Notes under the pieces: model-generated
What the model saw: the letters and a program-made list of their open reading frames with translations, nothing else
Database searches by the model: none
Told to the model about the DNA's origin: nothing
Assembly: GCF_020736845.1 (NCBI RefSeq)
Contig: NZ_JAFFQR010000095.1
Coordinates: forward strand, 10,516 to 48,590
DNA from: Paenibacillus farraposensis
Lineage (GTDB): Bacteria > Bacillota > Bacilli > Paenibacillales > Paenibacillaceae
DNA length: 38,075 nucleotides
Direction: 5' to 3'
Position numbers and translations under genes: made by a program
Shown here: piece after piece, positions 1-6,778 of the stretch
Layout of the letters: the number at the start of each line of letters is the position of its first letter
How positions within the stretch are numbered: position 1 is the first letter of the stretch

Positions 1-2
1 CT

Positions 3-86
3 GACTATACTCAAGATTCATTTGTTTCTTTTGATTATAATGGGACAATAGACAAGTGGACAAAACCTAAAAATATGTGGGTATAG
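3..86 (+). pseudogene. AAA ATPase fragment, inverted part (plus strand)
   Basis: An open plus-strand frame from base 3 to a TAG at 84-86 reads DYTQDSFVSFDYNG then TIDKWTKPKNMW. I recognise this as the stretch that normally follows the Walker A region in a family of small AAA/SMC-like ATPases; the neighbouring minus-strand ORF carries that Walker A half and stops just before this segment. The two halves of one reading frame therefore lie head to head, joined at about base 78-88. The left window edge hides whether the plus-strand part continues upstream. Nothing suggests that it is translated as it stands. Family assignment is from memory of the motif and not from a search. Confidence 0.55.
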
Positions 87-259
87 TTTAACATCCCCAA
101 ATGATGCCGTGAAATATTTTGAGCTAATGCTTGTAAAACTGTAGATTTTCCTGAACCGTTAATTCCAACGAGGGCATAAACCCCTCTTTCTAAGGGAAGT
201 TCCAACTCAGCCTTCCGTATGTTTTTGATTTGGTTTATATTAATTTTCAAATAATTCAT
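80..259 (-). pseudogene. AAA ATPase, N-terminal Walker A fragment
   Basis: Starts MNYLKININQIKNIRKAELE and carries a clear P-loop, GINGSGKST, at about residues 33-41, typical of AAA/ABC-type ATPases with an SMC-like N-terminus. The ATG has a purine-rich GAGGTTGAAGAG upstream. Homology seems to end at ...HHLGMLN (residue about 59); the frame then runs into unrelated sequence and a stop at 35. The expected next segment is found inverted on the plus strand at 3-86. A full protein of this class would be several hundred residues, so this is a broken gene. Such ATPases often sit in defence or mobile regions, which fits the neighbouring Mrr fragment, but its role is unknown. Confidence 0.7.
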
Positions 260-373
260 ATCTCTTCAACCTCACTTAGAATATAGTAACTCCATCCTAA
301 TTTTCATAACTAATTATTTTATTAGTTAAACTTCCATATATGGATTATATACATTAATATAGGGTTCATTCAC

Positions 374-627
374 CTATGCACTTGTCTTCGTGCCTAAATT
401 GCTCTTCTTTGACGGAGACATCTTCTCCTTCATCTGAAGCAACATCTCCACTAGCTCATCTCGATCAATCAATCTAACTCCGTTTGACCTAGCCAATTGA
501 AATGCCTGCTGTGTAAACTTGCTGTTAGTGACAACCCATGCCTCAGACGCTTTGTAATGAGCGCGTGTGCCCTGAACCTCCTGAACAGCCTTTAACCCAA
601 CATTCTTGCGGATTAACTCCCTAAGTT
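374..627 (-). pseudogene. Mrr-type restriction endonuclease, C-terminal fragment
   Basis: The last ~85 codons of this frame read AVQEVQGTRAHYKASEAWVV, TNSKFTQQAFQLA and NGVRLIDRDELVEML. This matches the C-terminal half of the Mrr catalytic domain (PD-(D/E)XK fold), with the conserved VVTNS.FT..A..LA pattern and a terminal L.DRD.L motif. Upstream, the frame passes into the end of the IS3-family element (boundary near 625), so the N-terminus and the first catalytic residues are gone. Upstream codons in the same frame are the antisense of the transposase and are not endonuclease. It was probably a type IV (modified-DNA) or similar restriction enzyme. Inactive as it stands. Confidence 0.7.
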
Positions 628-671
628 TGGACACTAACTCTCTCTTGCTCATCCAGACTTCGTTTTTGAAA

Positions 672-1640
672 TTACACACGAACTTCTCGGATCGGAATCG
701 GTTTTGTCTGGTTTTTCTCATAAAACGGAGACGGCGACAAATCGCGAATGCTGAAATGAATTCTTCGTTCATTATAAAAATGAATGAATTCAGTGACGGC
801 TTCATAAGCTTCGCTGTACGTTTCAAAGTCGTAGCGAGCCAAGCATTCATCCTGCAATACCCTATGAAAAGATTCAATATGTGCGTTCATATTCGGTGTT
901 CGTGGAGGAATGCGTTCATGCTCCACTCCAAAGCTTTCACAGGCAGCTTCAAACCCATGAGAAATAAACTGAGAGCCATTGTCTGACGAATCACAGGATT
1001 GGTTTACACCTCAAATAATTGTCTCTTAAACAAGGCCGTTTGTAGCGTTCGGATCACATCTTTGGCCTCGCACCGCAATCCTATGTGGTAAGCGACCACA
1101 GAACGGTCGTAAACATCGAGGCAAGACTGAATGAAGAAGAATCGGTCTTCTCCTGCAATATAACCGTACTTAATGTCCGTCTCAAACAGTTGGTTCGAAT
1201 TCGTAATCATCCGATTTCGTGCCAGTTTCCGTGGGTAAGATGAGTTCACTTTTCGCTGTGGTCGCAGGATGTTCAATTCTCTGCACAATCGGTAAACCTT
1301 CTTTTTGTTAATGATTAGGCCATCATCTCGGCGTAAAGCGACGGTTAATTTTCGGTATCCATACGCATGGCCGTCTGTAGAAAATCAGCTCCATCATCCG
1401 TTCCATAATCTGAGCATCCGGTACTTATACGCCGTCCGAACGCAGCGAATATCCTGGCTTTTGTCGTCCCCCACTTGCTGTTTTCTCAATCACTTTTCCA
1501 TTTTTATAGTAGTAGTAACTGGATCTCGGGATGTTGGCCAGTCGTAGCACAAGCGTGACAGCATATCCTTCACGAATGTAGTGTCCTGCTACTTCAACTT
1601 TTTCAGCAAATGAGGGTTTTTCTTTTTTATCAAGTCACGC
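672..1640 (-). pseudogene. IS3-family transposase OrfB, frameshifted
   Basis: The integrase (DDE) part is visible in pieces. A central piece at 1004-1288 has the TDIKYGYI catalytic-Asp region and DVYDRSVVAYHIG. A C-terminal piece at 672-926 reads SPNM-like TPNMNAHIESFHRVLQDECL and FIHFYNERRIHFSI, the usual C-terminus with the last catalytic Glu (HIESFH). Between them the DNGSQF motif is still readable in another frame (about 930-990). Further upstream, EIAILRDLIKKKNP and LANIPRSSYYYYKNG appear, again in different frames. There are at least three frameshifts and stops, so no active transposase is made. Confidence 0.8.
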
Positions 1641-1664
1641 AGTATCGCAATCTCTAGTGCCTGT

Positions 1665-1814
1665 TCACCCACCTTCTTCAAATTCCTTTACCCAACGGTG
1701 AAGCATATTGACGGCAATTTCATATCTCCGGGCTAAAGCCGCCTTATTCCCGGTTTCGATGGCTTCCTTGACGATTTGGCGTTTAAATTCTCTAGAATGT
1801 TTATTTCGTGTCAT
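1665..1814 (-). pseudogene. IS3-family OrfA helix-turn-helix, truncated
   Basis: Starts MTRNKHSREFKRQIVKEAIE and continues as a short helix-turn-helix of the kind that IS3-family OrfA uses to bind the element ends (A.R.YEIAVNMLHRWVKEF). A TGA follows after 49 codons; the remaining OrfA leucine-zipper-like part (EQALEIAILRDLIKK) lies in the next frame. The length is about half of a normal OrfA (90-100 aa). It was originally linked to OrfB by programmed frameshifting, which can no longer work here. Confidence 0.7.
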
Positions 1815-2070
1815 TTTCTCATCCCCTTATCACTAGTAGTGTTATCCATATACACTCTTAGTGTCCAAGTTCACTAAGGGGCTAAAGAGATACCGCCAAG
1901 AGGCCCTAAAAAAAGCTGTCTGATTTACTGTTGACAATCCAGAGGCTGTTACGCCTCCCCATCGTTAAAGCCTCTATTCTAGGTTTAACCACCCCCTTTA
2001 TTTTCAAAGTCGAACCTTATACCTATATTTAATGGCGAAAATTGGGTTATTTGGCAACGAAAATTTATTA

Positions 2071-2105
2071 TACAAAAAAAAGAGTCGTATATAACGACTC
2101 TTTAC
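2071..2105 (-). terminator. Intrinsic terminator of the agr-like operon
   Basis: Stem AGAGTCGT/AACGACTCT around a short AT loop, followed on the minus strand by eight T residues. It lies just beyond the decayed LytTR remnant and closes the minus-strand transcript that carries agrB and agrD. Confidence 0.8.
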
Positions 2106-2140
2106 GTTACCAAAATACCGGGGTTTAAAAATAATAACTC

Positions 2141-2363
2141 TTAGCGGACTTCCGTAAATTTGTGATATGCCAGTAAGCATCTCTTTGAGAATCCACTATT
2201 TCTTAATGTAGTTGTCCAAAAAACTTACGTAGAATCTAAGTAATAAAATTCGGTGTGTGTACGAACGATGATCCGATCTACTAATCCATCATATATGCCA
2301 AAAAGAATATCTAATTGGTATATTTATAATGTCCTCATCTACTTCCTTAGTGACCGTAATTAG
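2141..2363 (-). pseudogene. Eroded LytTR-type regulator remnant
   Basis: No single frame is open, but two joined frames read ITVTKEVDEDIINIPI then DILFGIYDGLVDRIIVRTHT, EFYYLDS, stop, VFWTTTLRNSGFSKR. This resembles the short LytTR DNA-binding proteins common in Paenibacillus (pattern: I.V..ILF.E.D...D.I.VHT....Y.LP.TL..W...L..SGF). There is one +1 shift after INIPI and an in-frame TAA in the middle. It is directly downstream of agrD and before the operon terminator, where a regulator gene would sit. It is probably a dead response gene of the quorum system. Assignment rests on pattern memory. Confidence 0.45.
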
Positions 2364-2400
2364 TTCCTTACGATTTCATCCATTAGATTCATCTCAAGCA

Positions 2401-2523
2401 TTATTTAAGCAATTCTTCCGGAGGCTCCGGGTTGTGGACAAACACCAGGCTTGCGACACTGACAGACATGACCGCGATTGCGGAAAGACATGAAGCAAGA
2501 GTGCTATAGATATTTTTCATCAT
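2401..2523 (-). CDS. agrD: AgrD-like cyclic lactone autoinducer prepeptide
   Basis: A 40-codon gene too short for ordinary gene calling. The product starts MMKNIYSTLASCLSAI, has a hydrophobic amphipathic leader, a core ASLVFVHNPE and an acidic tail PPEELLK. This matches the AgrD/cyclic lactone autoinducer family: leader that docks to the membrane, a 5-residue ring (predicted Ser25 to Val29), and a PEEL-type C-terminal tail removed by AgrB. The nucleophile is Ser in place of the usual Cys, so the ring would be a lactone, as in many Paenibacillus/Clostridia homologues. AGGAGGTGA lies upstream of the first ATG. It sits 8 bp after agrB, as expected for an agrBD pair. Confidence 0.85.
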   Translation of the reverse strand: MMKNIYSTLASCLSAIAVMSVSVASLVFVHNPEPPEELLK

Positions 2524-2531
2524 GATCGTTC

Positions 2532-3056
2532 TCACCTCCTTATATTAATTAAAGATAAAGACTGCACAAAAAAGCTGATAGCTATAAATGGATTTGCAAT
2601 CCACAGATTAAAGCTCACTATTATAAGAGCACCAGACCGCAGCAACGGGAAATAACGTGGCGGTATACGTGTTTGTCGTTCAATGCCAGCAGGGGCAAAA
2701 ACAAAAATGAGCAACATACTCACCAAAGTGACGCCTATTGTCCAGTTGTAATCCAATTTAATAAACGATAGTCCAGTAAACAGCAATGTGGAAACAGCAA
2801 CACACCCCATGCCACTTTTAAGATGAATTCCCCCTGTCAATTGCCGAAGAAAAGCAAATGCAGCCATTACTGTAACTACCTCAATTACATTCCCTGTGAA
2901 TATTGATATTATGATGGTTAACGAAATTATGAAAACCAAATTAAGAATAACAGCTAAGGCGTGTTTTAAAACTGGCACAGATGCAGGGTGGTCAGGCACA
3001 ACACTTTTTATATGCTTAGCCATGTACAAAGATAAAGCATCAATCAGTTCGGTCAC
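2532..3056 (-). CDS. agrB: AgrB-like peptide-processing membrane protease
   Basis: The 174-residue product has five to six hydrophobic segments. The AgrB signature is intact: Arg71, Gly75-Gly76, the catalytic His78 in GGIHLKSGMGC and the catalytic Cys85, close to the His77/Cys84 pair of staphylococcal AgrB. AgrB cuts the C-terminal tail of AgrD and forms the (thio)lactone ring at the membrane. Start is the GTG at 3054-3056, overlapping the stop of the upstream membrane-protein gene (GTGA), with AAGGAAAGG upstream; translation is probably coupled. agrD follows directly. Length is slightly short of the usual ~190 aa but the core is complete. Confidence 0.9.
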   Translation of the reverse strand: MTELIDALSLYMAKHIKSVVPDHPASVPVLKHALAVILNLVFIISLTIIISIFTGNVIEVVTVMAAFAFLRQLTGGIHLKSGMGCVAVSTLLFTGLSFIKLDYNWTIGVTLVSMLLIFVFAPAGIERQTRIPPRYFPLLRSGALIIVSFNLWIANPFIAISFFVQSLSLINIRR

Positions 3057-3679
3057 CCCTCTTCCCTTTCCTTTTTGAGAGCGTAGTAGAGGAACATCCC
3101 AGCTGCCAGTACGAAATAAATAATAATTAGTGCAAGATCAGCCGCATACATGAGAAATGCGGCAGCTACAAGGGACATGACGATAAGGATTGTTACTATG
3201 GTATGTTCCCATTTAAAACGAAGCCTCTCTAAATCAAATGTGAAGCCAATCCTGAATGTGTTCAAAAACCAAGACATCAAGAAAACCAGAGCACTGCTTA
3301 ACGCTTGTAATAACGCTCCTTGGGTGGTGTTTTGTAGATGGCTAGAGTCCATTCCATTGAATGTAGTCGCCAGTATTATAGCTTGAACAGCACCATATAA
3401 GAATACTCCGGCTATAGAGATTATCGTCGACCATAATATTGGTACCTTAATAACTGTTTCCAATAGAAATGTGAACAACAAAATATTAACTATGGGTGCC
3501 AGATAAGACAAGGAGGTTTCTTCACGAAGCATGTAGCTCTGGAGGTTCATGATTAAGCTCACAAATAATGCTTGCCAGACATAATCAATTCCTCTTAAAC
3601 GAAATATAGCAGTCATTAAAAAAAATGCTGCCATAGCTTCTGCTGTCGAAAATAGTAAGAACCTTAGTGGCTCCCACAT
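3053..3679 (-). CDS. Polytopic membrane protein of the agr-like operon
   Basis: About 208 residues from the ATG at 3679, chosen because AAGGGGATATG precedes it; the frame is open further upstream without a better site. Six or so hydrophobic helices are visible (for example FLLFSTAEAMAAFFLMTAIF and ILLFTFLLETVIKVPIL), with a charged end KKEREEG. Its layout resembles the N-terminal sensor part of AgrC-type kinases, but there is no histidine kinase domain. It could be a kinase-less receptor, an exporter helper or an immunity protein. It is first in the operon and overlaps agrB by 4 bp, so it is very likely part of the peptide signalling unit. Function not proven. Confidence 0.65.
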   Translation of the reverse strand: MWEPLRFLLFSTAEAMAAFFLMTAIFRLRGIDYVWQALFVSLIMNLQSYMLREETSLSYLAPIVNILLFTFLLETVIKVPILWSTIISIAGVFLYGAVQAIILATTFNGMDSSHLQNTTQGALLQALSSALVFLMSWFLNTFRIGFTFDLERLRFKWEHTIVTILIVMSLVAAAFLMYAADLALIIIYFVLAAGMFLYYALKKEREEG

Positions 3680-3785
3680 AACGCATATCCCCTTCACGTA
3701 ATTGGTAACAGACACACTTCTAATACTACATTTTCTACCAATACGAAGCAATCCAATTATCAGGAAAAATGGATTATTTTATGTA

Positions 3786-3975
3786 TTATGTAAGGTATTT
3801 TTTCGATGCCGATAAAATTTCTTCCAGCTTAACCTAATTATAATCATCCTCTCCTCGAGAGAGCTTCACTTCACGTCTAGCAGTGTTGATTACTATTGCA
3901 ATGCCACGCAGTTCCTCATCGTCAAACGGATTGAAAACACCCAACTTGACAGATGTGCGTGAATTGTAGGATTCA
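3786..3975 (-). pseudogene. YolD-like protein, truncated copy with stop
   Basis: Reads SYNSRTSVKLGVFNPFDD, INTARREVKLSRGEDDYN, stop, VKLEEILSAS. This is clearly paralogous to the intact YolD-like protein at 35648-35980 (SYNRRTEVTVTVFDPFDD ... NTARREVKLSRGEDNYSWVK). The conserved Trp codon TGG has become TAG, and the N-terminal half is missing. YolD proteins usually partner SOS-induced Y-family polymerases. This copy cannot give a working product. Confidence 0.8.
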
Positions 3976-4095
3976 CACCGAAAATAGGGGAATGATGAAT
4001 ATATGTACCTAAGACTGGATGGGTCTCTTTTAAAAATAGTGATTCAGGAACATTTAGTGGTTGACATCTACTCTAATTCAAAACGATAAACAAGA

Positions 4096-4134
4096 AAAGC
4101 TCTGCCGATCAATTAGATCAGCAGAGCTTTTTTG
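4096..4134. terminator. Bidirectional intrinsic terminator
   Basis: Perfect 10-bp stem AAAGCTCTGC/GCAGAGCTTT with a loop of 14 bases and T runs on both sides. It separates the agr/YolD block from the YjcZ-type gene. A very similar hairpin, including CTCTGCCGA, occurs at 36532-36569. Confidence 0.75.
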
Positions 4135-4146
4135 TGTTTCACAAAA

Positions 4147-4257
4147 TTAAACCCACAATGCCTTAGTAATGATAACCAACAAGATAAAGAGCACTAAAAT
4201 TGCTCCTGTAGAAGTCCATGCACCGCCGTATGCACCTGTACCTTCATATCCACCCAT
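4147..4257 (-). CDS. YjcZ-family small hydrophobic protein
   Basis: A 36-residue product, MGGYEGTGAYGG followed by one transmembrane helix (ILVLFILLVIITKALWV). The Gly/Tyr-rich start and single C-terminal helix are the hallmarks of the YjcZ/SscA sporulation miniproteins, often encoded in several copies in Bacillus and Paenibacillus and linked to spore coat or membrane. GGAGG lies 8 bp before the ATG. It lies just upstream (in its own direction) of the terminator at 4096-4134, so it is a one-gene unit. Family confident, exact role unknown. Confidence 0.85.
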   Translation of the reverse strand: MGGYEGTGAYGGAWTSTGAILVLFILLVIITKALWV

Positions 4258-4631
4258 GGCTTTAACCTCCTTTATTCGTGGTACATTTTAATATATGTAT
4301 AAATCCGTTCTATGACAGGGCAATTAGGTAAACAAAAACATGTCACATAGTGTTCATACCACACTAACCGCATAACAAAGGGAATTGAAATATTCTCTAG
4401 AATAAGTGATAGTCTAATAATCCGCTTTTCTTTCTGTCGGCATGTTATTTGCAGCTTTAGCACTGAAGCATCAGCTGAGCCAGTTACTGTAAATCCGATA
4501 TCCAATTCCGATTTGCAACTTCAAAACACTTTGCTTCTACGGTTAAGTATTCAATACTTAACACTGAACAAAAACTGGGAGCGTCAAGAAGTTTGTGTAA
4601 ATAAAAATAACCTTTCCCGTAGAAGGTGGTA
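4258..4631. other. Gene-free stretch before the IS256 remnant
   Basis: About 370 bp. Two short minus-strand frames are open here (4272-4505 and 4484-4726) but have no recognisable motif or convincing ribosome binding site. The stretch probably holds the promoter of the YjcZ-type gene and the degraded end of the IS256 element. I see nothing else supportable. Confidence 0.4.
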
Positions 4632-5340
4632 TTAATCTGTGGTAGTGAACATGGCCTGGAGTTCAGCAGGAGCCTGATCGAAGCCGATAGGACAACGAGT
4701 AGCAAAGTGTTGGTTGTAGCTTTCAAATGGGGAGACCAGAAACTTCTCCCAAGGCCTCCTCATGAGGGAATTGTTCCTTGCGCTTGGTGTATTTTTGATT
4801 TGTTTGTTCAACGATTCAATCAGATTACTGGAGTAGATACTTCTCCAAATGGGCTTGGGAAAGCTATAGAACGTAAAGATGTTGGGGTTCTCGCTTAACG
4901 ACTTGACCACCTTGGGGTAAGAAGGCTTCCACTTGTCGCAGAAGGTCTTCAGGGCAGCTCTACCTGCTGCTTCATCCTCTGCCCGATACACCGTTTTGAA
5001 GCCCTCACAGATGCTCGCACGGTCAGACACCCGTACTTTATGAGCGATATTACGTGCGACGTGTACGAGGCAAGCTTGGTATTTAGCCTGGTGATACACT
5101 TGCTCTATGGCGGATTCCATGCCAGTCAGAATGTCAGAGATGAACAGTAATATTTCTTCTACTCCTCATGCTTTCACATCCTGTAACACTCGTTCCATAC
5201 TCACATGTTCTACCATCCCCCTTGTCATATTCGACACCGTCTGTGGCGTGTAGTGATGACCGTACATTTTTTCGAGCAGGTCTGAAATCTCAGTCATCGT
5301 TACGCCCTTTTGGAACATGTGGATGACAAAGGACTCCATA
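4632..5340 (-). pseudogene. IS256-family (Mutator-type) transposase, internally deleted
   Basis: The frame runs MESFVIHMFQKGVTMTEISD, MYGHHYTPQTVSNMTR, then jumps to GVEEILLFISDILTGM, the region around the second catalytic Asp, and continues through QACLVHVARNI and IYSSNLIESLNKQIK to the end. About 45-50 residues containing the first catalytic Asp are deleted, a TGA replaces a codon just before GVEEI, and the N-terminal ~100 residues are missing. All remaining parts are in one frame, so decay happened by deletion and a point stop. The family is certain (C-terminal R(S)IYSTN.IE..N..IK motif); the protein is dead. Confidence 0.85.
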
Positions 5341-5368
5341 CTGGTTACATACCAGCGGAGTCCTTTTT
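5331..5368 (+). terminator. Palindrome with T-run at the IS256 remnant edge
   Basis: GGACTCC and CTGGT on the left pair with ACCAG and GGAGTCC on the right around TACAT, followed by five T on the plus strand. It lies exactly where the transposase fragment begins, so it may mark a rearrangement boundary or simply be a terminator. No plus-strand gene ends here. Confidence 0.45.
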
Positions 5369-5473
5369 CACATCTACTCTAAATTCAAACTGATTTCGTA
5401 TATAATACACTCCGGCAATCTTAATCATATCGGGCGAAAACTTTTCTACGGAGCCTCCATATAATCCAAAGGG

Positions 5474-6031
5474 TCATTTGTGTTCATCATTCATTCGGTT
5501 GTTTAGAACAAGTAAGAGTTTTTTAATCTCAATCAGTTCACCTTCAATCCGATGAAGGTGGCTCTGCATATCGTCAATCTCTTGTTCAGCTTTGTAGTTG
5601 ATCGCGAAGTCAATGATCGATTCATGCTTATCCCTTGCAGCTTGGCGGTTCTGACTCATCATAATGACCGGAGCCTGGAATGCTGCGATAAAGGACAAAC
5701 ACAAGTTCAACAAGATAAATGGAGGTTCATCGAAATGAAAGCGAGTAAACGGCAAGCTGTTCAAGAGTATCCAGATGGTCAGAAAGATAGCGAAATAAGT
5801 AATAAATCTCCAGCTACCACCGAATGATGCAATCCGATCCGCAAGACGATCTTGCCAGCTTGTCGTTCTTTGGTACGCTTCATCTAAATGAGAAAGAATG
5901 CTATTTTCGTAACTATCGACTAGCCGATCAATACGACGAGTATTTTCCTGATTCAATTCAATATCAAAGCCTTGAATATGAGCAGTACTTTTATTTTGCT
6001 TCTTTTTTTGAAAAAAATTCATTTTTGACAT
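5474..6031 (-). CDS. DUF1003 membrane protein under Mg2+ leader control
   Basis: 185 residues. A charged N-terminus (IQGFDIELNQENTRRIDRLV) is followed by RTTSWQDRLADRIASFGGSW, two transmembrane helices (ITYFAIFLTIWILL and ILLNLCLSFIAAFQAPVIMM), the conserved SQNRQAARD motif and a C-terminal coiled coil (HRIEGELIEIKKLLL). This is the full DUF1003 architecture; the biochemical role is not established. The ATG at 6031 has AAGGAGGCAG upstream. It is the first full gene after an M-box riboswitch, terminator and leader ORF, and overlaps that ORF by 13 bp, so it is probably induced when Mg2+ is low and may act in Mg2+ homeostasis. Confidence 0.85.
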   Translation of the reverse strand: MSKMNFFQKKKQNKSTAHIQGFDIELNQENTRRIDRLVDSYENSILSHLDEAYQRTTSWQDRLADRIASFGGSWRFITYFAIFLTIWILLNSLPFTRFHFDEPPFILLNLCLSFIAAFQAPVIMMSQNRQAARDKHESIIDFAINYKAEQEIDDMQSHLHRIEGELIEIKKLLLVLNNRMNDEHK

Positions 6032-6219
6032 GTCGACTGCTGCCTCCTTGTTTTAAGGCAGTCAGGCTCAATACTACCCCCGTAGGAGAGGGAATTGCAA
6101 CCATACTCAATTACGGTATCTAGTTTTAACCCGACTGCCAATAGACTCACTGGGTCTGGATCCGGTTCAGACGGACTTCGACTACTCATAGAATGGTTCA
6201 ACCCCTCTCCCATTATCAT
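6019..6219 (-). CDS. Candidate Mg2+-sensing leader peptide with EPDPDP
   Basis: A 66-codon ORF between the M-box terminator and the DUF1003 gene; its stop lies inside the DUF1003 start region. Two starts are plausible: ATG 6219 (GGAG 8 bp upstream) or ATG 6189 (GGAGAGGGG upstream), the latter giving MSSRSPSEPDPDPVSLL. The run SEPDPDP strongly recalls enterobacterial MgtL (MEPDPTP), in which acidic and Pro codons near the start destabilise ribosomes at low Mg2+ and so switch on mgtA. The rest is not similar to any family I know and has few hydrophobic segments. Overlap with the DUF1003 ribosome binding site suggests translational coupling. Regulatory function is inference. Confidence 0.55.
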   Translation of the reverse strand: MIMGEGLNHSMSSRSPSEPDPDPVSLLAVGLKLDTVIEYGCNSLSYGGSIEPDCLKTRRQQSTCQK

Positions 6220-6280
6220 GTAGTTGGCTCCATATTTTACTGATCATACTGGAACCATGTCACAATGCTCTAACAAATTA

Positions 6281-6314
6281 AAACAAAAACGCCCCTCAGC
6301 TCAACTGAAGGGGC
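6281..6314 (-). terminator. M-box expression-platform terminator
   Basis: Stem GCCCCTTCAG/CTGAGGGGC with a TTGA loop, followed on the minus strand by TTTTTGTTTT. It sits about 40 bp after the M-box aptamer, as expected for Mg2+-dependent transcription termination. Confidence 0.85.
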
Positions 6315-6354
6315 ATCGTTCTGCATGCAAGATAAAGCATGCAAATATCCGATT

Positions 6355-6522
6355 CCCCCAAGTTGAGCTTTGGCACTAAACGACGTAAAAGAACCAAAGT
6401 TCTTTAGCCACATTAAGAAGAGCCTTAATCCGGCAATTCCTGTTATACCCATTGGCATCTTTCGATGTTTCCGGGCAGTGGCTTATGTTCGTATAGGAGC
6501 CTCACCTAACGAGGACATCAAT
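6355..6522 (-). promoter_or_regulatory. M-box (ykoK) Mg2+ riboswitch
   Basis: On the minus strand the sequence has the conserved M-box blocks in order: CTCGTTAGGTGAGGCTCCTA, CACTGCCCGGAAA, GATGCCAATGGGTATAACAG, and a closing GTGCCAAAGCTC. These are hallmarks of the ykoK/M-box aptamer, which folds on binding Mg2+ and favours a downstream terminator. A promoter at 6531-6559 lies just upstream and the terminator at 6281-6314 just downstream. The controlled genes are the EPDPDP leader ORF and the DUF1003 protein. Confidence 0.92.
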
Positions 6523-6530
6523 ATTTCCCT

Positions 6531-6559
6531 AGCATACTGCTGTCCAAATGTGCTGTCAA
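6531..6559 (-). promoter_or_regulatory. SigA-type promoter of the M-box transcript
   Basis: On the minus strand TTGACA (6554-6559), a 17-bp spacer and TATGCT (6531-6536). Transcription would start near 6524, directly before the riboswitch. Confidence 0.8.
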
Positions 6560-6578
6560 TCCAAATATATTTACTATA

Positions 6579-6778
6579 TTACACCTGGTGACAGCGACGT
6601 TGCCACTCCCCCTTATAATGCAAAATAAAAAGTTGCTGTGGAGCCGGTGCGGCAAACAGGTAGTCTACAACTTCCACCATATAATCACTCAACGGCTGTC
6701 TACATATACTCTCACTTGGCTTAATGCAGCTGCAAATAGTTCGATATTCGACTTTAACACTTTATATGTATAGTTCAT
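6579..6778 (-). pseudogene. Small unrecognised gene, probably frameshifted
   Basis: An ATG at 6778 with GAGGTGG 6 bp upstream opens MNYTYKVLKSNIELFAAALS up to a TGA after 32 codons. A second frame then continues smoothly as PLSDYMVEVVDYLFAAPAP, ILHYKGEWQRRCHQV and stops at 6579. Joined, they give about 65 residues of plausible protein, so a single shift may have broken it. I do not recognise the family. It lies directly upstream of the M-box promoter in the same direction and lacks a clear terminator of its own. Confidence 0.35.

Larger units (their letters stand above)
624..1872 (-). mobile_element. Degenerate IS3-family insertion sequence
   Basis: The element is about 1.25 kb, carrying orfA and orfB remnants on the minus strand. 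Both ends share TTGGACACTAA read inward (left copy about 627-637; right copy about 1857-1867 in reverse complement), giving imperfect terminal inverted repeats. The left end lies inside the Mrr gene, which it truncates. I could not define a clean target duplication: AGGG follows both ends but at different offsets. Size, two-ORF layout and transposase motifs fit IS3. Many frameshifts make it non-autonomous. Confidence 0.75.

Noticed and set aside
606..986. 126-codon plus-strand ORF
   Set aside because: It is the antisense of the IS3 transposase C-terminus and Mrr junction; no ribosome site and no motif.
4272..4505. 77-codon minus-strand ORF between YjcZ gene and IS256 remnant
   Set aside because: No ribosome site and no recognisable motif, and it partly overlaps the next open frame. 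Treated as chance.
6355..6522. T-box or other tRNA-type leader
   Set aside because: The conserved blocks fit M-box (GTTAGGTGAGGCTCC, GCCAATGGG, final GCTC) and the AGGGTGG T-box core is absent.
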